A stretch of 64,000 nt of DNA, taken from positions 3,484,837 to 3,548,836 of the forward strand of contig JACAXG010000032.1 of the NCBI GenBank assembly GCA_018881555.1, read 5' to 3'. Made by a program: the position numbers and the translations under genes. Origin of the DNA: Amblyornis subalaris. Lineage: Eukaryota > Chordata > Aves > Passeriformes > Ptilonorhynchidae. This document shows positions 12,091 through 26,049 of the stretch, piece after piece (the stretch's first letter is position 1; each line of letters opens with the position of its first letter). The notes beneath the pieces are model-generated. The model was not told the origin of the DNA. It ran no database searches and worked only from the letters and a program-made list of their open reading frames with translations.

Positions 12091-14614
12091 CAAGACAGGT
12101 CAGGACACCACTGCAGTACCAGCTTCTCACAACCTCTTGTGCCCTGGATGAGTGTCGCCATCTTGCATTGGATTTCTCCCCTGTTTTTTGAGGAATTGTT
12201 ACATGTCCACAAACAGGTTGACCAGGGCAGCATCCCACACCCTGTCATCAGCACTGTTCAGTGCAGTGACATCATGTACAGCCTTTGCTCCAGCTGGGAC
12301 TGTTTTTCTTTCACTGTTTCACTCAGAGCAATGTCTTGTCTGCCTTCCACCACCTCCAGAGCTCCACTCCAAACAGCTCATGCTTTGGCAGAGCAGTGGG
12401 AGGCTGGGTGGTACATTCCACCCTCATAACCATCACAGTAGTACGGATGGAACAGCGTTACAGCTGTATCCGTTCTGAATGGCCAAGGAATACTTTGCCA
12501 CTCAGCTCTCCCTAAAATTGTGGAATGACCTATACACAGGGAAGGAAGAGCTGCTAGTTGTTTCCTGTGCTAGATTTTTAAGATGATTATAAGGTCAATA
12601 TTTTACTTCAGAAAAAAATTCTAGCATTCCTGTCAAGGAACTAATATGAAAGGATCCTTCATAAACCCTGGTGTTACGCATTTGTTTTACAATGCAAATG
12701 TCTAGCTGCAGTCATATTTTTGGGCACTAAGAGGTGAGTTACAGTCCTTGAATAAATTACATATAATGAATCATTATTATACAAGAGAAGAATGTCAGAC
12801 AAATGTAGCCCAGAAAAATTGAACATGCTATTAGATATGACATAGGGAAACTATACAACATACTTTGCATCCTGCCAGAAGAGAACTTTCTTTTTTTTTT
12901 TTCTTTCTTTCATATATCACTTCTAGTAGCAGCTATTTGATTAGCCTGCTCTTGACAACTCTTGAAATTCAATTATGGACTCTAATGTAGTTCTTGGCTG
13001 ACAGTCATCACCTTCCAACATTAGTAATAGAGTTCATCAAAAGATTTGAAAAGCAAGGGTTGTATTTAAACCCTTAAAAAAGATGGAGGGTTAGTGATTA
13101 GAACTCGTAATAGGTATCTCTCCTGCTTTACAAGCAGCTTCTTGTTTTGCATAACATTCTGCTTGCTATGTGGTACAGCACTAATTGACAAATAACACTG
13201 CATACTTCATTGTTTGGTTCACAGTTAAACAAATTATTTCACCAAGCTGAGTATTTCACAGATGACTTGTGGGTCATCTGCTCAGGTCTGTTCAGTTGCT
13301 GATTTTTCAGGAAAGCTAATTCCCGCATAGCACTTAAGGCCTAGTTCTGTCAGTGACAATTTGGGTTGAGTCTAAAAAAATATATTAATTGAAACTGATA
13401 TTTTTGCCCAGATGTTAGCTTCTGCAAAGAACCTGAGCTTGCTACAGCAGAGTACACAATCAACCTCTGATTTAAGGTCATGAAAATCCAGCACACTCAT
13501 GGGGCACTAAGGCATTAGCTACTGTAAATGAGCAATCCCTGAGGTTGTTGGATTTAATATAGAGTACCAGAAAGTACTGATATTTCACTTAAAAATGTGA
13601 CTGTCACTAATTCACCAAGGATTCTTGAATCTTTGTGTGTGTATGCATCAACCACGTTTCATCTTGACTGATGTGATCACACATTTGTGACAGTTTAAAC
13701 CTCTGTAATTCAAGAAGAGAAAAGACTTTTACTGTGAGGTTTTATCTATATTCTTACTTTTCATCTCAACATCATCAACAAGACTGAATTAAGTCACTCG
13801 CTTTCTGTGTTGTGCCCATTCCATCCTTGATCCATATTTAAACTCTCCTGATCATTTTTTTTCAGCCCTCACCATATACTGATCTTCCTTTATAGCCTCC
13901 TGCATACTGGTATTTCATGTCATTCATTGAACCTAATGAAGAATTCAAGTGATGGGAAAATCATGTGCACTGCTTTGAGTAAAGATACTAGCAGTGAAAG
14001 GTGGTAAATTAAATTAATTGTCAAATTAAGTGCTGCTGTGAGAGTTCAGAAGTCAATGAAGCTGCTTAAAGGATTGATTGGTTTTAGCTATTTAGGGACT
14101 AAGTTTTATTCATACCAAGATGTTATGGATGCTTAAAATTTGTATGAGGTCAAGGAAACACTGGTTAGATGCATGGAGGAGAAATCAATTGAGGGTTATG
14201 CCACTTAGAGCTTGGAAAGTCCTTAAGCTACAGGTTCCTGGAAACAAGAAGAATACTCAACAAGCAACTATTGTCATATTTCCCTATAGTGGTTTGCTTT
14301 TGGCTCTTGTGAGGAATACTGTTCTGGGCTAACCCAAAACTCAGACGGAATGAGTCACTCGGGGAGGATTTGATGACTGAAAGAACAGAACATACTCAGT
14401 GTTTTATCACCCTGCTTCCCTTCACGCTCCATGAGATCCAGCCACTGGCCTTACAACAACAAAGCAGTTTCTCCTATTTACTCAGGAGAGATTCCTGAAG
14501 TCAGTGGAAATTTTGATTTGCAATATATACTTTTTCAAAAACCACTTTTGACATGTAGTGAGCAGTATAAGTCCTGATGATACCAGAGGAAGATTTCTTG
14601 AAAGCTCTTCCAGA
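12091..14614. other. Intergenic, AT-rich from about 12540; no gene seen
   Basis: The stretch from 12540 to 14100 is AT-rich, nearly free of open frames and contains no clear repeat. A pyrimidine run of T with scattered C lies at about 12889-12910. The quiet composition with many homeodomain-like words would fit conserved regulatory DNA, but nothing in one sequence alone proves this. Confidence 0.4.
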
Positions 14615-15095
14615 TCCTCTGCTCCCGTGAGACCCCACCTGGAATACCACGTGCAATTCTGTTGCCCCCAACACAGGAAGGAGATGGAACTGTTGAAGCA
14701 AGTCCAGAGGAGGCCACGAAGTTGGTGAGGGGCCTGGAGCACCTCCCCTGTGAAGACAGGCTGAGAAAACTGGGACTGTTCGGCCTGGAGAAGAGAAGGT
14801 CGTGTGGAGACCTCATAGCAACCTTCCAATATCTGAAGGGGCCTAAAGGCAAGATGGAGAAGAACTCTTCTTCAGGAACTGTAGTGATAGGAAGGGGCAA
14901 TGGGTTCAAACTGACAGAGGGGAGGATTAGATTAGATATTGGGAAGACATCCTTTGCTGTCAGGGTGCTGAGGCCCTGGCACAGATTGCCCAGAGAAGCT
15001 GTGGCTGCACCATCCCTGGAAGTGTTCAAGTCCAGGTTGGATGGGGCTCTGAGCATCCTGGTCTAGTGGGAGGTGGATTATGATGTTATGTTATG
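14615..15095 (+). mobile_element. CR1 LINE, 3' end with part of the ORF2-proximal region
   Basis: The sequence runs through the familiar CR1 3' blocks in order: gagaccccacctggaatacc, cacctcccctgtgaag, ggcctggagaagagaagg, ggggaggattagattagata, caggttggatggggctctga and cctggtctagtgggagg. The terminal 8-base repeats are degenerate (atgttatgttatgatc). Open frames on both strands here (14535-15056 minus and 14662-15066 plus) are readings of this repeat and not genes. Confidence 0.93.
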
Positions 15096-18000
15096 ATCTT
15101 TTTCAGTGTGGTGCTCAGGAAACCTCGGAGTTTGGAGTCATCACCAAACACAAGAAGGCCTAACAGCCCACTGGCCCTGCTGCATTTGTTACCCTCAGGT
15201 ACATTGTTACTGTTATAAAGTACCAATGAACCACAGTATCAGATTTGGAGGTATGGAGCTGTTAAAGCCCTGGGAAGCATTATGGTGGGTGTGGCATCTT
15301 CCTTGTGGGGTTTCAGTTACCCAGCCAAATCATAACCTCATAACAGTGTATGAAAACCCTTCCTTTTGGCGGGTTTTGGTAAAAGAAATGCAAACCAGTC
15401 TCTCCTTGAACTCATTAAATCGTCTCGGAATGGGATTTCAGTATTTTCTGCCAAAGGCAATGTTTCTGTGCCACTGATGTCATCGAAAGGTTGCTTCCTG
15501 TGACTGCTGGGAGAGTCATGCACTCAATCTAAGCTGTCAAAATCTCATGAGGATCAGTAGAAGCCTGGCGATGCTGATGCTGGAGAGAGGAGGTAGAGGA
15601 ATAGAATGTGACACCACTGTCAAGCCTGACCAGCTTGGAGAGCACCACTGAGAAATGGGAGAGACAGGACAGAATGAAAGAAGGCATCTGCCTGATTTAT
15701 ACACACAGCTCCAGAGCCTTTCAATTCCCCTGAAATATTACAGCTGTAGGGGTGAAATCAGCAATTCATTTAATGGTTCTTTGGTGAGAGGAGCTCCATG
15801 GTTTTTCAAATGAACATAAAACAAAATAAAATTACAAAATTCATGGGGTATTTCCTGAGCAATTTTCTTACTTCTCTGCTAATCTATCTAAGTTCACCCA
15901 GAGATTTTGTCTAATGACTACAAACTTCTCAGATTATTTTGTTGGCAATAATAATTTAAATACACTGGTTTTACCTCAGAAGAGCTTATAGAAATAGTCC
16001 ATTTAGTAATGTCTGGATATGTTAATAAGTTCTTGCTGTGAATAAAACCAATCATTTCTTTACCTGGAATGCTGAGGATCAAACCTACGTAGTGCTTCCC
16101 TCCTGTCTTAAGCAATCAAATCTGCAGGCTACTGTGATTTGTTTTCCTGCAANGCCTTCCCCTGTCTTGACTTTTCATAGCTTACATATTTAATCTTGTG
16201 TACAGTCCCCAAAAGGAATTTTTTGTGTCCAGAACTGCTGTCTAATTACAGCTGCAATGCCTACCGAAAAAAAAACCCAAACCAAACAAAACAGGACTAA
16301 TTTACATGGAATGATGTGGAAAATTCATCTTTTTCATGAGGAATGATAGAAGAAATCTGAGGCTGTCTTCATCACTGGTTTAGTTTAGCTCAAGGGAGCA
16401 TTTCCATAGCACATCTGGTTGGCTCACCACACTCTGGTTCCCATCACAGAGCTGCCATGGCAGCAAACAGGACACTTGTATCCAGAGGACCCTCCTGGGA
16501 GTAGAAATTACCTCCCCCAGGTGTGTGCACATGGGCAGTGGGGACTCAGCACCAGCTGTTTCACTCTGCACATCCTCTCCCTTGTGCTGCCACTCTTGCT
16601 GATGTCATCAGATCATGTTTGGTGGTAAACTGAGCCCCAAATCCAGCTGACCTCTGCCAGTTTCCTTCTACCTTTGTGGTAAGGGATTATACTGAGGGAG
16701 CNAAGGGAGGAAAGGGCAAAATCATAGGGAGGTTCAGGTGTTCCCTGGCCTGCAGGTGCTGGAGTGGGTTTCACAGTACCCAGCCAGGTCCTCTTCTGTA
16801 ACAGATTGGTCTCTGCTCATCTGTCTCTGCTCTCCAGGCTGTTCATGAGTTTTGCATTAAGCAAACATTGGCTCAACTAAAGGAAAAAATTTTATTGTGT
16901 GGGGATGGCAGGAGAGAAAACTCCCACATCTCCTGCTCTCAAGTAGATGTCTTACTTGCTGTAAAATCCCTCTTTCTTCTTCGAGGAATCCTGCTTCTTT
17001 GCAGTTTCAACTGGGAAGGTAATGCATGATTTTGGCACTGCCTTGATTCATGTTTGCAGGAGAAATGGGAAATGGAGGTTTGAATGTCCCTGCAGAAAGG
17101 CAAAAGGCCTGCATTTCTGCCCTCCTGGGAGAGTAGGGAGTACACCAGGAAAAAAGTCAGAAGAAATGAAAATTTTCTTAGGCAACAAGACAGGAGACTC
17201 AGTCCCAAGCCTGGCTTAAAAACTGGTCACTGGGGGTCACTATGAGATGCTGTTGTTTTTCCCATTTCCAAGCTGGCACTGCACAACCAGGCTGGATGGG
17301 GAGGCAGGGGGTCGGTGTGCCTTGCCAGAGGTGTGTTTTCAGCTAAGGCTGACAAGCAAAGGCTGTTCTGAATAGTGTTGCACTTGCTGATGTACCAGCT
17401 CCAGTCCTCCCATATTTGCAAGTCTGTGCATGATGACTGGATTTTGTAGAGTAGCCATAAGCTGACCCATTTCCATTCAATGCAGTAATTAGCAGATTGA
17501 CTGCCTTCCCCTGCAAGGTGAAATCTGTAATGTCTTCATTTACCACCAGCTTTTCTTCCTGTTTCTATTGCTGTTTCTTATTTTATTTTCGAATTTCTTT
17601 TCTTTTTCTTTTTTCCACTTGACCTGCAGATTTACCAGCTTTGTAAAAGAAAATCATGTGGTTTCTCTTGTTCAGCCATAGGATGAGAGGAGAAAGAAAA
17701 AATTGGGAGTTTAGTGGAAAAAATAAGTTTCCCTAGAGCCGTGTTTGAATAGTGAATACCATGTAATTGTACCAGAGATGCACACAGGAGTTTCACAGGG
17801 CAGCCTTAGAATCCAGTAAGAGATCCCGGGAGATGGCAGGTACCACTGTTGTCTGCTGTCTGGCCTTGCTGTGAAGACTGTGCTGCTGGGAAGGGACACT
17901 TCAAAAGGTGCTGGGTAAGGGTGACAGCACAGGTCCCTGGCCTGGGGTTGGGGTATCCACCTGGGTGTGACTGTCAGAGACCTGCTGCCCCTCTTTCCTT

Positions 18001-21000
18001 TTCCTGTGGCTATTTTGATAACAGCCATTTCATGAAAACATCTCAGTTATTTTCGACACTTCAGTAGAGACTGGGATTTAAGACTTTGGAGTCATTTATA
18101 GACTCTGTGTTCCTCTCTGTCTGATAATATGTATGTATATAGTACATATGAGAACATGGAAAAATCAGAGAGGCTCATTAATCTTCCCACAGTTAAAGAG
18201 GGACCCTGTAGCAGAGCCAGCAAAAGATTTGTCTGGTTTCATATTTCGGCCATGAACCTCAAAGCTAAATTAAAAATATAAACCAAACAATCCAGTGGGT
18301 TAAGGGATTTTCTGATTTGTTTTCACATTTTTGTGATGTGCATAAGGGTGATCTGAAATATTCTCCCTCTGAAAAAATTTTGCCTGCCGTTTNTCTGTTT
18401 TGTTAGAAATTCAGGGATATGCTTTGGCTGCTGGACAGCCAGTGAACTGGTCACATTGTGACAGGTGAAAGGAGGAAAAACTATCTGTTTTGGTATTACA
18501 AGTTTTAATTTCTTTTCCAGTTGGATTCCTGTTTCATTTTAAAATGTGGAACAATGTTTGTAAGAAAAACAACTTTGGTAGCATTGCTAATGAGTTTTCC
18601 CAACACTAAGGGTGTGAGAATCTGGGTTTCCTCCTATTTTTTCCCAATAAAATATAAGAAGGAAATGACTGACCTTTAAAAATAAGAGGAAGAGCTTAAG
18701 TGTTTTCTTTATTATGTCAGCAAAACAGGCCCAAAATGGAAATTCTTTCAAAATTTACCTTTCTCTCCCCCATCAGTCTCCAGTCCCTGAACCAGTCACT
18801 GTTCAGTCACCGCATGCTGCTCAGAATCAGGGTGAATAAAGCATTTAGTGGATTGGTGTCAGAACACTGTAAGGCAAACTTTTTAGAGAAACTTTTTTTG
18901 AAATCATAGTCAGCTTGTGACAGCAAAACCCGCAGAGGCCCTGAAGGCACAGACACTAGAAAGCTGCCTGTGTGGCTTCTCTCCCCAGGATCAAGCACTA
19001 GGACTATAGACTTTGTGGTTTCCTAAAAAAATAGGTAGTGGATATACATATGGGACAGGCCCCTTTTCCTGAGCTTTTGCAGTGTCCCAGAACGAGGCTG
19101 CTCTTGGAGCAAAGCAGAGCAGGGCTGCTGCCCCACCAGCACGGGCAGGTGCAGCCGTGCCTGAAATGGAAACGGCATCAGCCAGGGGAGTGAGTGTTCT
19201 CCTGTTGCAGCCCGAAAGCCACACTCACGACAGCCCCGCTTCTTGGAAACACGGCTGAGGGAATGCTGACAGCCTGAGGGAATGCTGACTAACGAGCATT
19301 GCGTGGCACCGTGACTGTGCACTTCTCCAAAAGGGAAAGCAAGGTCAGGGTTTTAACCCAGAAGCTTTCAGGTCGCCGGCGGCCACGGGTTTTTCTGCAG
19401 TCACCACACCTTGCTACGTGTGTGGGAGGGCAGGGGACTGACAGGCAGAGCGAGAAGTCAGGTCTTGGGGTAGGAATAAAAGCGTAGTTTGCTGGGACCT
19501 GAGTTGTTCCTATTCACTGGAGGCTTCCTGCTATTGCTTCCCTATTGATTACATGTTGCAAATGAGACAATAATCCCATTTGGCACCTGGCTAAACCGAT
19601 ATGAACATGATCGTTATTAGTATTAAGTGGCAAGTTATTCCTGCTGCAGATAAATATGTCTAGCCATTTCCTTTATGTTTTTGTTTCTTGTTTTTAGTTC
19701 ATTAAACTTTGCCAGGTTTAAATTGTTCAGGACAACATTTCACATGCTCCATTATTTGGCTCCAGTTGAGATAATAAGAATTGAGATATTAAGAATGCTT
19801 CAATGCAAACAGCTCATCAGTCTTCATATGAAGAAGGTGCAGAAAGTTCTTCCACTTCTTATATTTTTTCTTAAAACTGTGTGGGCGAGAAGGCTTTATT
19901 GTCTCATGTCTTGAAAGAAGGGTTTTGGAAACAGCATGGGAATCACTTGGATTTCAAAGTTGTGCCTTTTGGTTTATTAATTAGAAGCAGACAAAGCCTA
20001 CATCTTCCCAAATTCATGTGTATGATAAAAGAAGAAAAAAAAAAAGAGGGGAAAAAACTAATGTGTAAACTGTTGGTACTGAAATATTGTGGGCAATTCT
20101 GTAAATTTTGCCATGAATGTTGTCTCCCCTATCAGTGCCCATCTGCAGCCAGCCAGTGAGCACAACATCTCTCCTCCAAAAGCCCAGTGCAGGAGGAGGC
20201 TGGGCAAGACCTGCACATCTCTCAGCCAGCAGTGTCCCACTCTGAAGGGGTGTGGTGCCTGGCAAGTGATTGGCCTGGAGCTGGGGACAAGACCTTTGGG
20301 GGCCAACAGCCAAGCAGATATTGGACATCTGTGCTTAGGCAAAGGAACAAACCTGAGGGATGGTGTATCCTATCCCAGAGCTGGCAGCTGAGAACTNTTT
20401 TATAGTCAGTGAAACAACTGGTGTTTCCAGGCTGCTTCATCCAACCTTCATCTAGCCCGGGATGAGGCNAAGGGCCCTCTGGAAGTGCCTGCTCTCCTCT
20501 CCAAGGGATTGTGGCTAGCTCGCTCAGCTGCAGGCTGGGAGCATCTAAAGCTGGGTGAAAGGGATCCTGCCTGAGGAGCCTTTCTCCCGAAAGTCATGCT
20601 GGGTCTCCCCTGGGCTGTAAGTGGAGGAGGCAGCCAGCTGTCAGGAGGCTATTCCAGGCTGGGACCCATTGGCTGGAGTCGTGCCAGGAGCATTATTTTG
20701 GCCCTGTTCTGCACATGTGCTCAGGGTCATTTGTTAGCAGCCAAGCCAGCCAAAGCATGCACTGGCAGCGGGTATGTGAGGGAAAATGCAGGGACGGTGG
20801 CTTGTCCCAGGTGGGACTGGGCTCCTCTCAAGCCGTGAAGGTCCGTGTCCTGTGAAGGAGCAGAGGTCAGTTCCTCTCTACTTTGTGCTGGTGTTGTGGC
20901 AAAAGTACATTTTTACAAGGAGTCTTTAAAAATTGATTCATAAATGTTAGCCCTGGGAGAGCCGTAGCAGTGTTGGGGTGGTGGGTCCCTTCACAGGGAA

Positions 21001-24000
21001 ATTTGAAGGTTTCAGAAAACATCTGAGGGAGAGGGTGTCTGTGTGTCTGGGAGTGGAGATGGGATAAGGCAGTGGCACACAGGAGGCGCATCTGAGTTGT
21101 GTGGTGGAAAGCTCTTGTAGCTCTGTAGATTTTCAGGCTTGCATGAAGGGGATTGGAAAACCTTTGCAGAGGGTTTTCACCCTGCTCTTGCACAGAGTTC
21201 GTGTTCACTCCAAGTTCCTTTCAAACCCAAAGTGAAGAATGTTCTAAAACCCAAAAGGAGGGGACACTTGGGGAGAAAAATACCTTCTGGTGTCCTGCAA
21301 TCCTGGTTGCATTACTGGTATATTTTGGAAAGCCTGAGTGATAAATATTTCAGAAATAATGGAAGGACAGCTGACCTGTGGTATGAGACCTTTCCTTGAT
21401 GTGAACTGAAGCAGTAGGTGGAATTTCAGAAGTTCACACTTGATCCAAGGCAAAGTACCCAGGTTTCCTGTGCTGGTTCCAGTGGATGCAGACTCACAGC
21501 ACTGGGTGTTGTCATTGTACATGGGATGAGATAGATAGTTTTTAAATGATTAATCTGTTGCTACTACACCGATACTTGGCTTCTGTGTTTATGACACCCC
21601 AACAAAATAAATTCAGCAAATGGGAACAGAAGCATCAAGGGAACCTGAAACCTGTGCCTGCTTTTTAAAAAAATTTCCACAGATATTTTGACCTTAAAGG
21701 GATTACTACCCTGGCACTTTTGTATCTCAAGTGATTATTCCACATTGCCTTCATGTCATGTAGGAAGGATCAGCATTTAATTTAATTGAAGTATTTGGGA
21801 GTGTTGAGATATTTCTCATTGCAGGGGCTGGGGGAACACCAGAGTCCAGCCCCGAGCTTCACGTGGACAGACATAAGTCTTGTGTGATCTGTACTGCTAT
21901 GCAGTAAAAATGGCAAGGAGTGACTTGCTGGGTATTACTATTGTTCATTTGCTTCTATAGCCATTTTCCCATAGGAACAGCTAACAGCAGAGAGTCTAAT
22001 AGGTTTCCAAATGTTTCCCTGCCCTTCAGGATAAAACTGCTGGGTTTAGAGTTAGGTTAAAAGACTCAGGAAATTGCTTCAATAAGCTGAAATTTCTGTT
22101 GATAATGAAACCTTTCAGAAACCTTTGCTGCAATCTGCCAATTTTGTCTCTAATCTGAGTAACTCCTCCACCACCGGGATTTGAAAGAGAAAAGGTCAGG
22201 CTGAGATGAACGTGGTCTCTCCTGATGCTAACAAAACCCTCGGCTCCATGACTGGCCTAGGACCACACATCAGCCCAGAGCTGGGGAGCATGGACCAGCC
22301 AGGGTGCATCAGCACATCCCTGGCATAGCAAATGCCACTGCTGCCGTGTCCTGGGGACTGTGGCAATGGGTGCTCCAGCAGAGGTGCTGGTGCAGATGGT
22401 GACACCAGTGGTCACCACCTAGTATGAGTTTTCTCCTTCAACGTTCCTGCTGTGGCTGCTACTTCCTGCCACTTTTTCATGGCCATGTTCTTCAGCAGGT
22501 CTGGTTGCCCTCTCCCAGGGCACATTGTTTCAACAATACATTCTCCAAGGCTTCCACCTGGGATGGTGAGATCTAAGCCTCTGTGGAGCAAAGCCTGACA
22601 GGGCACTGTAAGGCTCAGGCATGGTGGGGAAGGTATCCCCTGCCATAAGAGGAAGGATCTCTCTCAGCCCCCAGCAGTGCTGCCTAACCTCTTCTTGCAC
22701 AGACTGCTCGCACTCTCTCTCTGCTGGCCCAGGACGTGCTCAGGTGTTTATTAAAAAGCACCTGACAGCCCTACTGGGGATGATTCCCTGCAGGACCTCC
22801 AGCACTGAGACCAGTTGGCACAGGGGGATCACACCACTGTAGGAGTGGTCCATGGTGTGAGCTGGCCCCCAGACCTGGGGACACCGTCAGGGCCAGACGT
22901 GTGCCAGGGACCACCAACCACCTCGGCGTCTGAGAGAGACTGAAATGTTGAGGGTTAATGACTCAAAAAATCGGCCATTTGCAAAAGCAGCAGTGTGTGC
23001 TTTGCTAGGCCAGGTTTGCACACCCCAGCTGAAGGATCGAAGGAGAATTTTTGGGTGTGTGGTGCTGAAACCTTTGATCTGCATCAGCACAGCCCAGGTG
23101 CAGAGAGGGTGCACACCCAGCTCCAGAGGATGACCATCACAAACCAGCCTTTGTTTAGCATCTTGCTGGTTTTTGAGCCAGATAAGAGAAAAGGCTGAAA
23201 AGAAGCAGATCCACCTCTGGATGGATCAAGACTGCAACCATCACTTTGACCAAATGTCAAATGGACATCTAAATTGCAACAATCAAGTCTCATTGCTGGA
23301 TCCATGAGTGATGATATCTTTCCTCTCCACTATCTACTCTTATCCCTTTTTCTCATTCTTTCTTTTCCTTATATATTTTCCTAAGTGATATTTTTGTACT
23401 TTTATATTGTTATATTTCTACAGATAATAATCAAAATGGCTACACACTTCGTTTCCATTACAACCAAACTGTTCTAAAGTAAACCTAAATAAATATATAT
23501 ATATATACCAATCATTCAGTGTAATTTCACTCTAATCCGCCCCAAGGGATCTACTAACAAAGACTATAACAGCACCATAGAAAAAGTCCTTCCAGTGCCT
23601 GGAGCCCAGAACTGGTGCAGGTTGACTTTCCCCAAGGGTACAACCCAAGCTCTGGGGCTGCAGCTTTGCTGGGGCATTTACTGGAAGTCACGATGTGAAG
23701 CAGGAGCAAGGCAGTTCTCAGAACTCCCTCTTTTCTCGCTATGCTTCACGAGTTTTTTNCACAGATTCAGTCCCAAGAAGGATGCTTTCTAAATAAACTA
23801 ATTCCCAAAGCAACCATAACTTCCCAAAGGATGTTAGTAAAACCAATACGTGCTCAACATGACAAAAGATGACTGGCAAGGACATGTGGAAGTAAGTAAA
23901 CTCTTAAGTGGCACGTGAGCTCAGAAGGAAAGAGCTGTTTCCCATTACACAGCCCATTTCCCATAAATCTTAGTTTGAAGCAATTTCTTCAATAGTGCCA

Positions 24001-26049
24001 GCCAGGCATTTGTTTTTTTCTGTACAGTTTTGAGTAATTCATGACTAAGAGGCCCAGCCCCGCAAGTAAGTGCACAGAAGGCTCATTGCCCATGTTTTCC
24101 ACCANTGCAATTGACTTTTACGGAGTTACTGCTCATTTGCACCCTTTAGGATGCTCTGACATGTGACTGCAGATTGGCAGGTCATCACACAGCTCCTCAG
24201 CAGCAGCCAGTGCCCAAGTGTGATGCGAGGCTCTGGCAGCAGGGGCTGGGTATGACATCATGTAACTCGCAGTGAGAGAGGATACAGCTGCAGCAGATTG
24301 CCTCACATCTCCTGGAGGCTGAAATGCTGGTCCAGACAGCCATCACAGCTCCCACTGCACGTGGGAGCAAACGTGTCTGACTGTCTGCTGTGCAGAATAT
24401 GCCTTCCACGATTGCCCCTATCATCGCACCCTATTTTAGGGTGTTGTCTCCACTCACATCCAGCAGTGCTGGATCCAGCCAAACTCCACATCCTGCCATG
24501 GATACACCAAGTGCTGGAGCCTTACTCTGGCCAGTGCTCACCAAGGTCTCGTGCCATTTAGCTGTGCCAGTAACTCCACACCCACTGAGGATGTTGTTCT
24601 GCAGTCATCAGAGCTAATCCACACGTGGGGTGGCACATGGGATTGCTGTGCACCCACTGGAGGTGCACCGTGTGGTGGCCCTGCCTCCTCAGACATCTCC
24701 ACCACCAGGATCTTCACCCAACCCCTGCTGTGAACAAGGACAAGATTGTTCCTGCTGAGACCCAGGGGCCCTGCAGCAGCAAATGACATTTTTTGGAGAT
24801 AAGGACAAAGCCACAGATGGGCAGAAGGAGGGAAGAGGTTGCACCTGCCTCTTTGAATTCAGTCAGAAATCAGCTGCTGTCCCATGACTCTGCAAAACCT
24901 GCTTCCCAGTAGCTGACCCACCCACTGATGACCTCCACCCAGAGCCTCATCTTGCATGTTGGTGTTGCAGACCAAAAAACTGCACTGGCTGCGTGCTGGC
25001 CTGCCAGAGACCTCCCATGTTAGGCAAATACCCCATCCTCTTTCAAGAAACAGCCCTTTTTTTTGTTGAGCTGTAACCTAGAGCCAAGGTATATTTAGTG
25101 CTTTTTTTCACCTGGGTCAAACAGTGGTTGCTACAGGCTTGGATGCAGAGAGGAAATAGGAGAAGCAGCAGGGGTGGTGTGGAGGGAACTGGTTAAGCTC
25201 CTTGCAAGCAAGGGAATGGTTGGTAGAGAAACATTGAACTTTAGAATGTTACTTGTAATTAATAGTTCAAAACCTTCAGCAAAATAAAATGTTTAAACAT
25301 ATCGTATGTTTCATGAAGGTTTTATACATGGCATTTTTTCCAGTAGTCCCAAGTGTTTATTAAATCATATTTATCTCCCCTTTAATCTGCTTTTTTGTTC
25401 ATGAACCAGCTAAGTGAGGTCAGAGAGAAAGAGTGAAAGAGCAATTTTGGCAAAGGGAAGCTTTAAGTATGTCACATTTAATAGAAGTAATAAGTACACA
25501 AAATCCCAGGATCTATAAAGGGCTTTGTGGAGGGAGGTTAATTTGCATCTCTATTGGATATCTTTCTCTAATTATCTTTTTGTTGTTGATGTTCTTACTT
25601 CCTTTACTTCCTTGTATGGATGAGTTTTAAGGCATTTCCTCTGCCATCTAGGGAAAGGTTGACACAGTTCACTGCAGAGCTGGGACCCTTGGGCACAGAC
25701 CACTCGTCAAGAGTGCTGCAAGCTCCGTGTCATGCGTGAATCGTTAGGGGGAGACGCTCACAGGGACTTGAACTTCTTTTTCCCTGTCTTTGCACTCACA
25801 ACTTTTTTATAGCCCACAAGATCACCTAAGCAGAGGCATGCCAGATGTTATATGTGAATCCATGGATGGAGTTGAAACGCAGAACGTTAGAGTCAAAATA
25901 ATCCTCTGGTTTCCAAGGCACCCTTTATCTCTGAAGTATTTGCCAGCACAGCCAGGCCAGGAAGAGCCTCTCTCACATGCAGTCTTTTCAGTGATGATGC
26001 TGTTTTACCACATGTTTTAGGGACTGGTATATTTTCCCATAAAATGAGA
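15096..26049. other. Long intergenic stretch without supported genes
   Basis: About 11 kb of unique-looking DNA. No exon, RNA gene or confidently named repeat was found. Local features worth noting are a strong polypyrimidine tract ending in a CAG near 17560-17629, a CpG-enriched patch at 19080-19490, a pyrimidine and AT-rich tract at 23310-23520 including a short (AT)n run near 23490-23510, and GC-richer DNA with overlapping two-strand ORFs at 24190-24790. None of the ORFs resembles a known protein. Confidence 0.45.

Noticed and set aside
14535..15056. 173-codon minus-strand open frame
   Set aside because: It is the antisense of a CR1 3' end; the + strand CR1 words explain it fully.
14662..15066. 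134-codon + strand open frame that looks protein-like
   Set aside because: It is the CR1 non-coding 3' region read through; the same blocks occur in the other CR1 copies in other frames.
24190..24790. GC-rich region with overlapping ORFs on both strands, considered as a gene
   Set aside because: No splice context or domain; frames on both strands are expected from the base composition.
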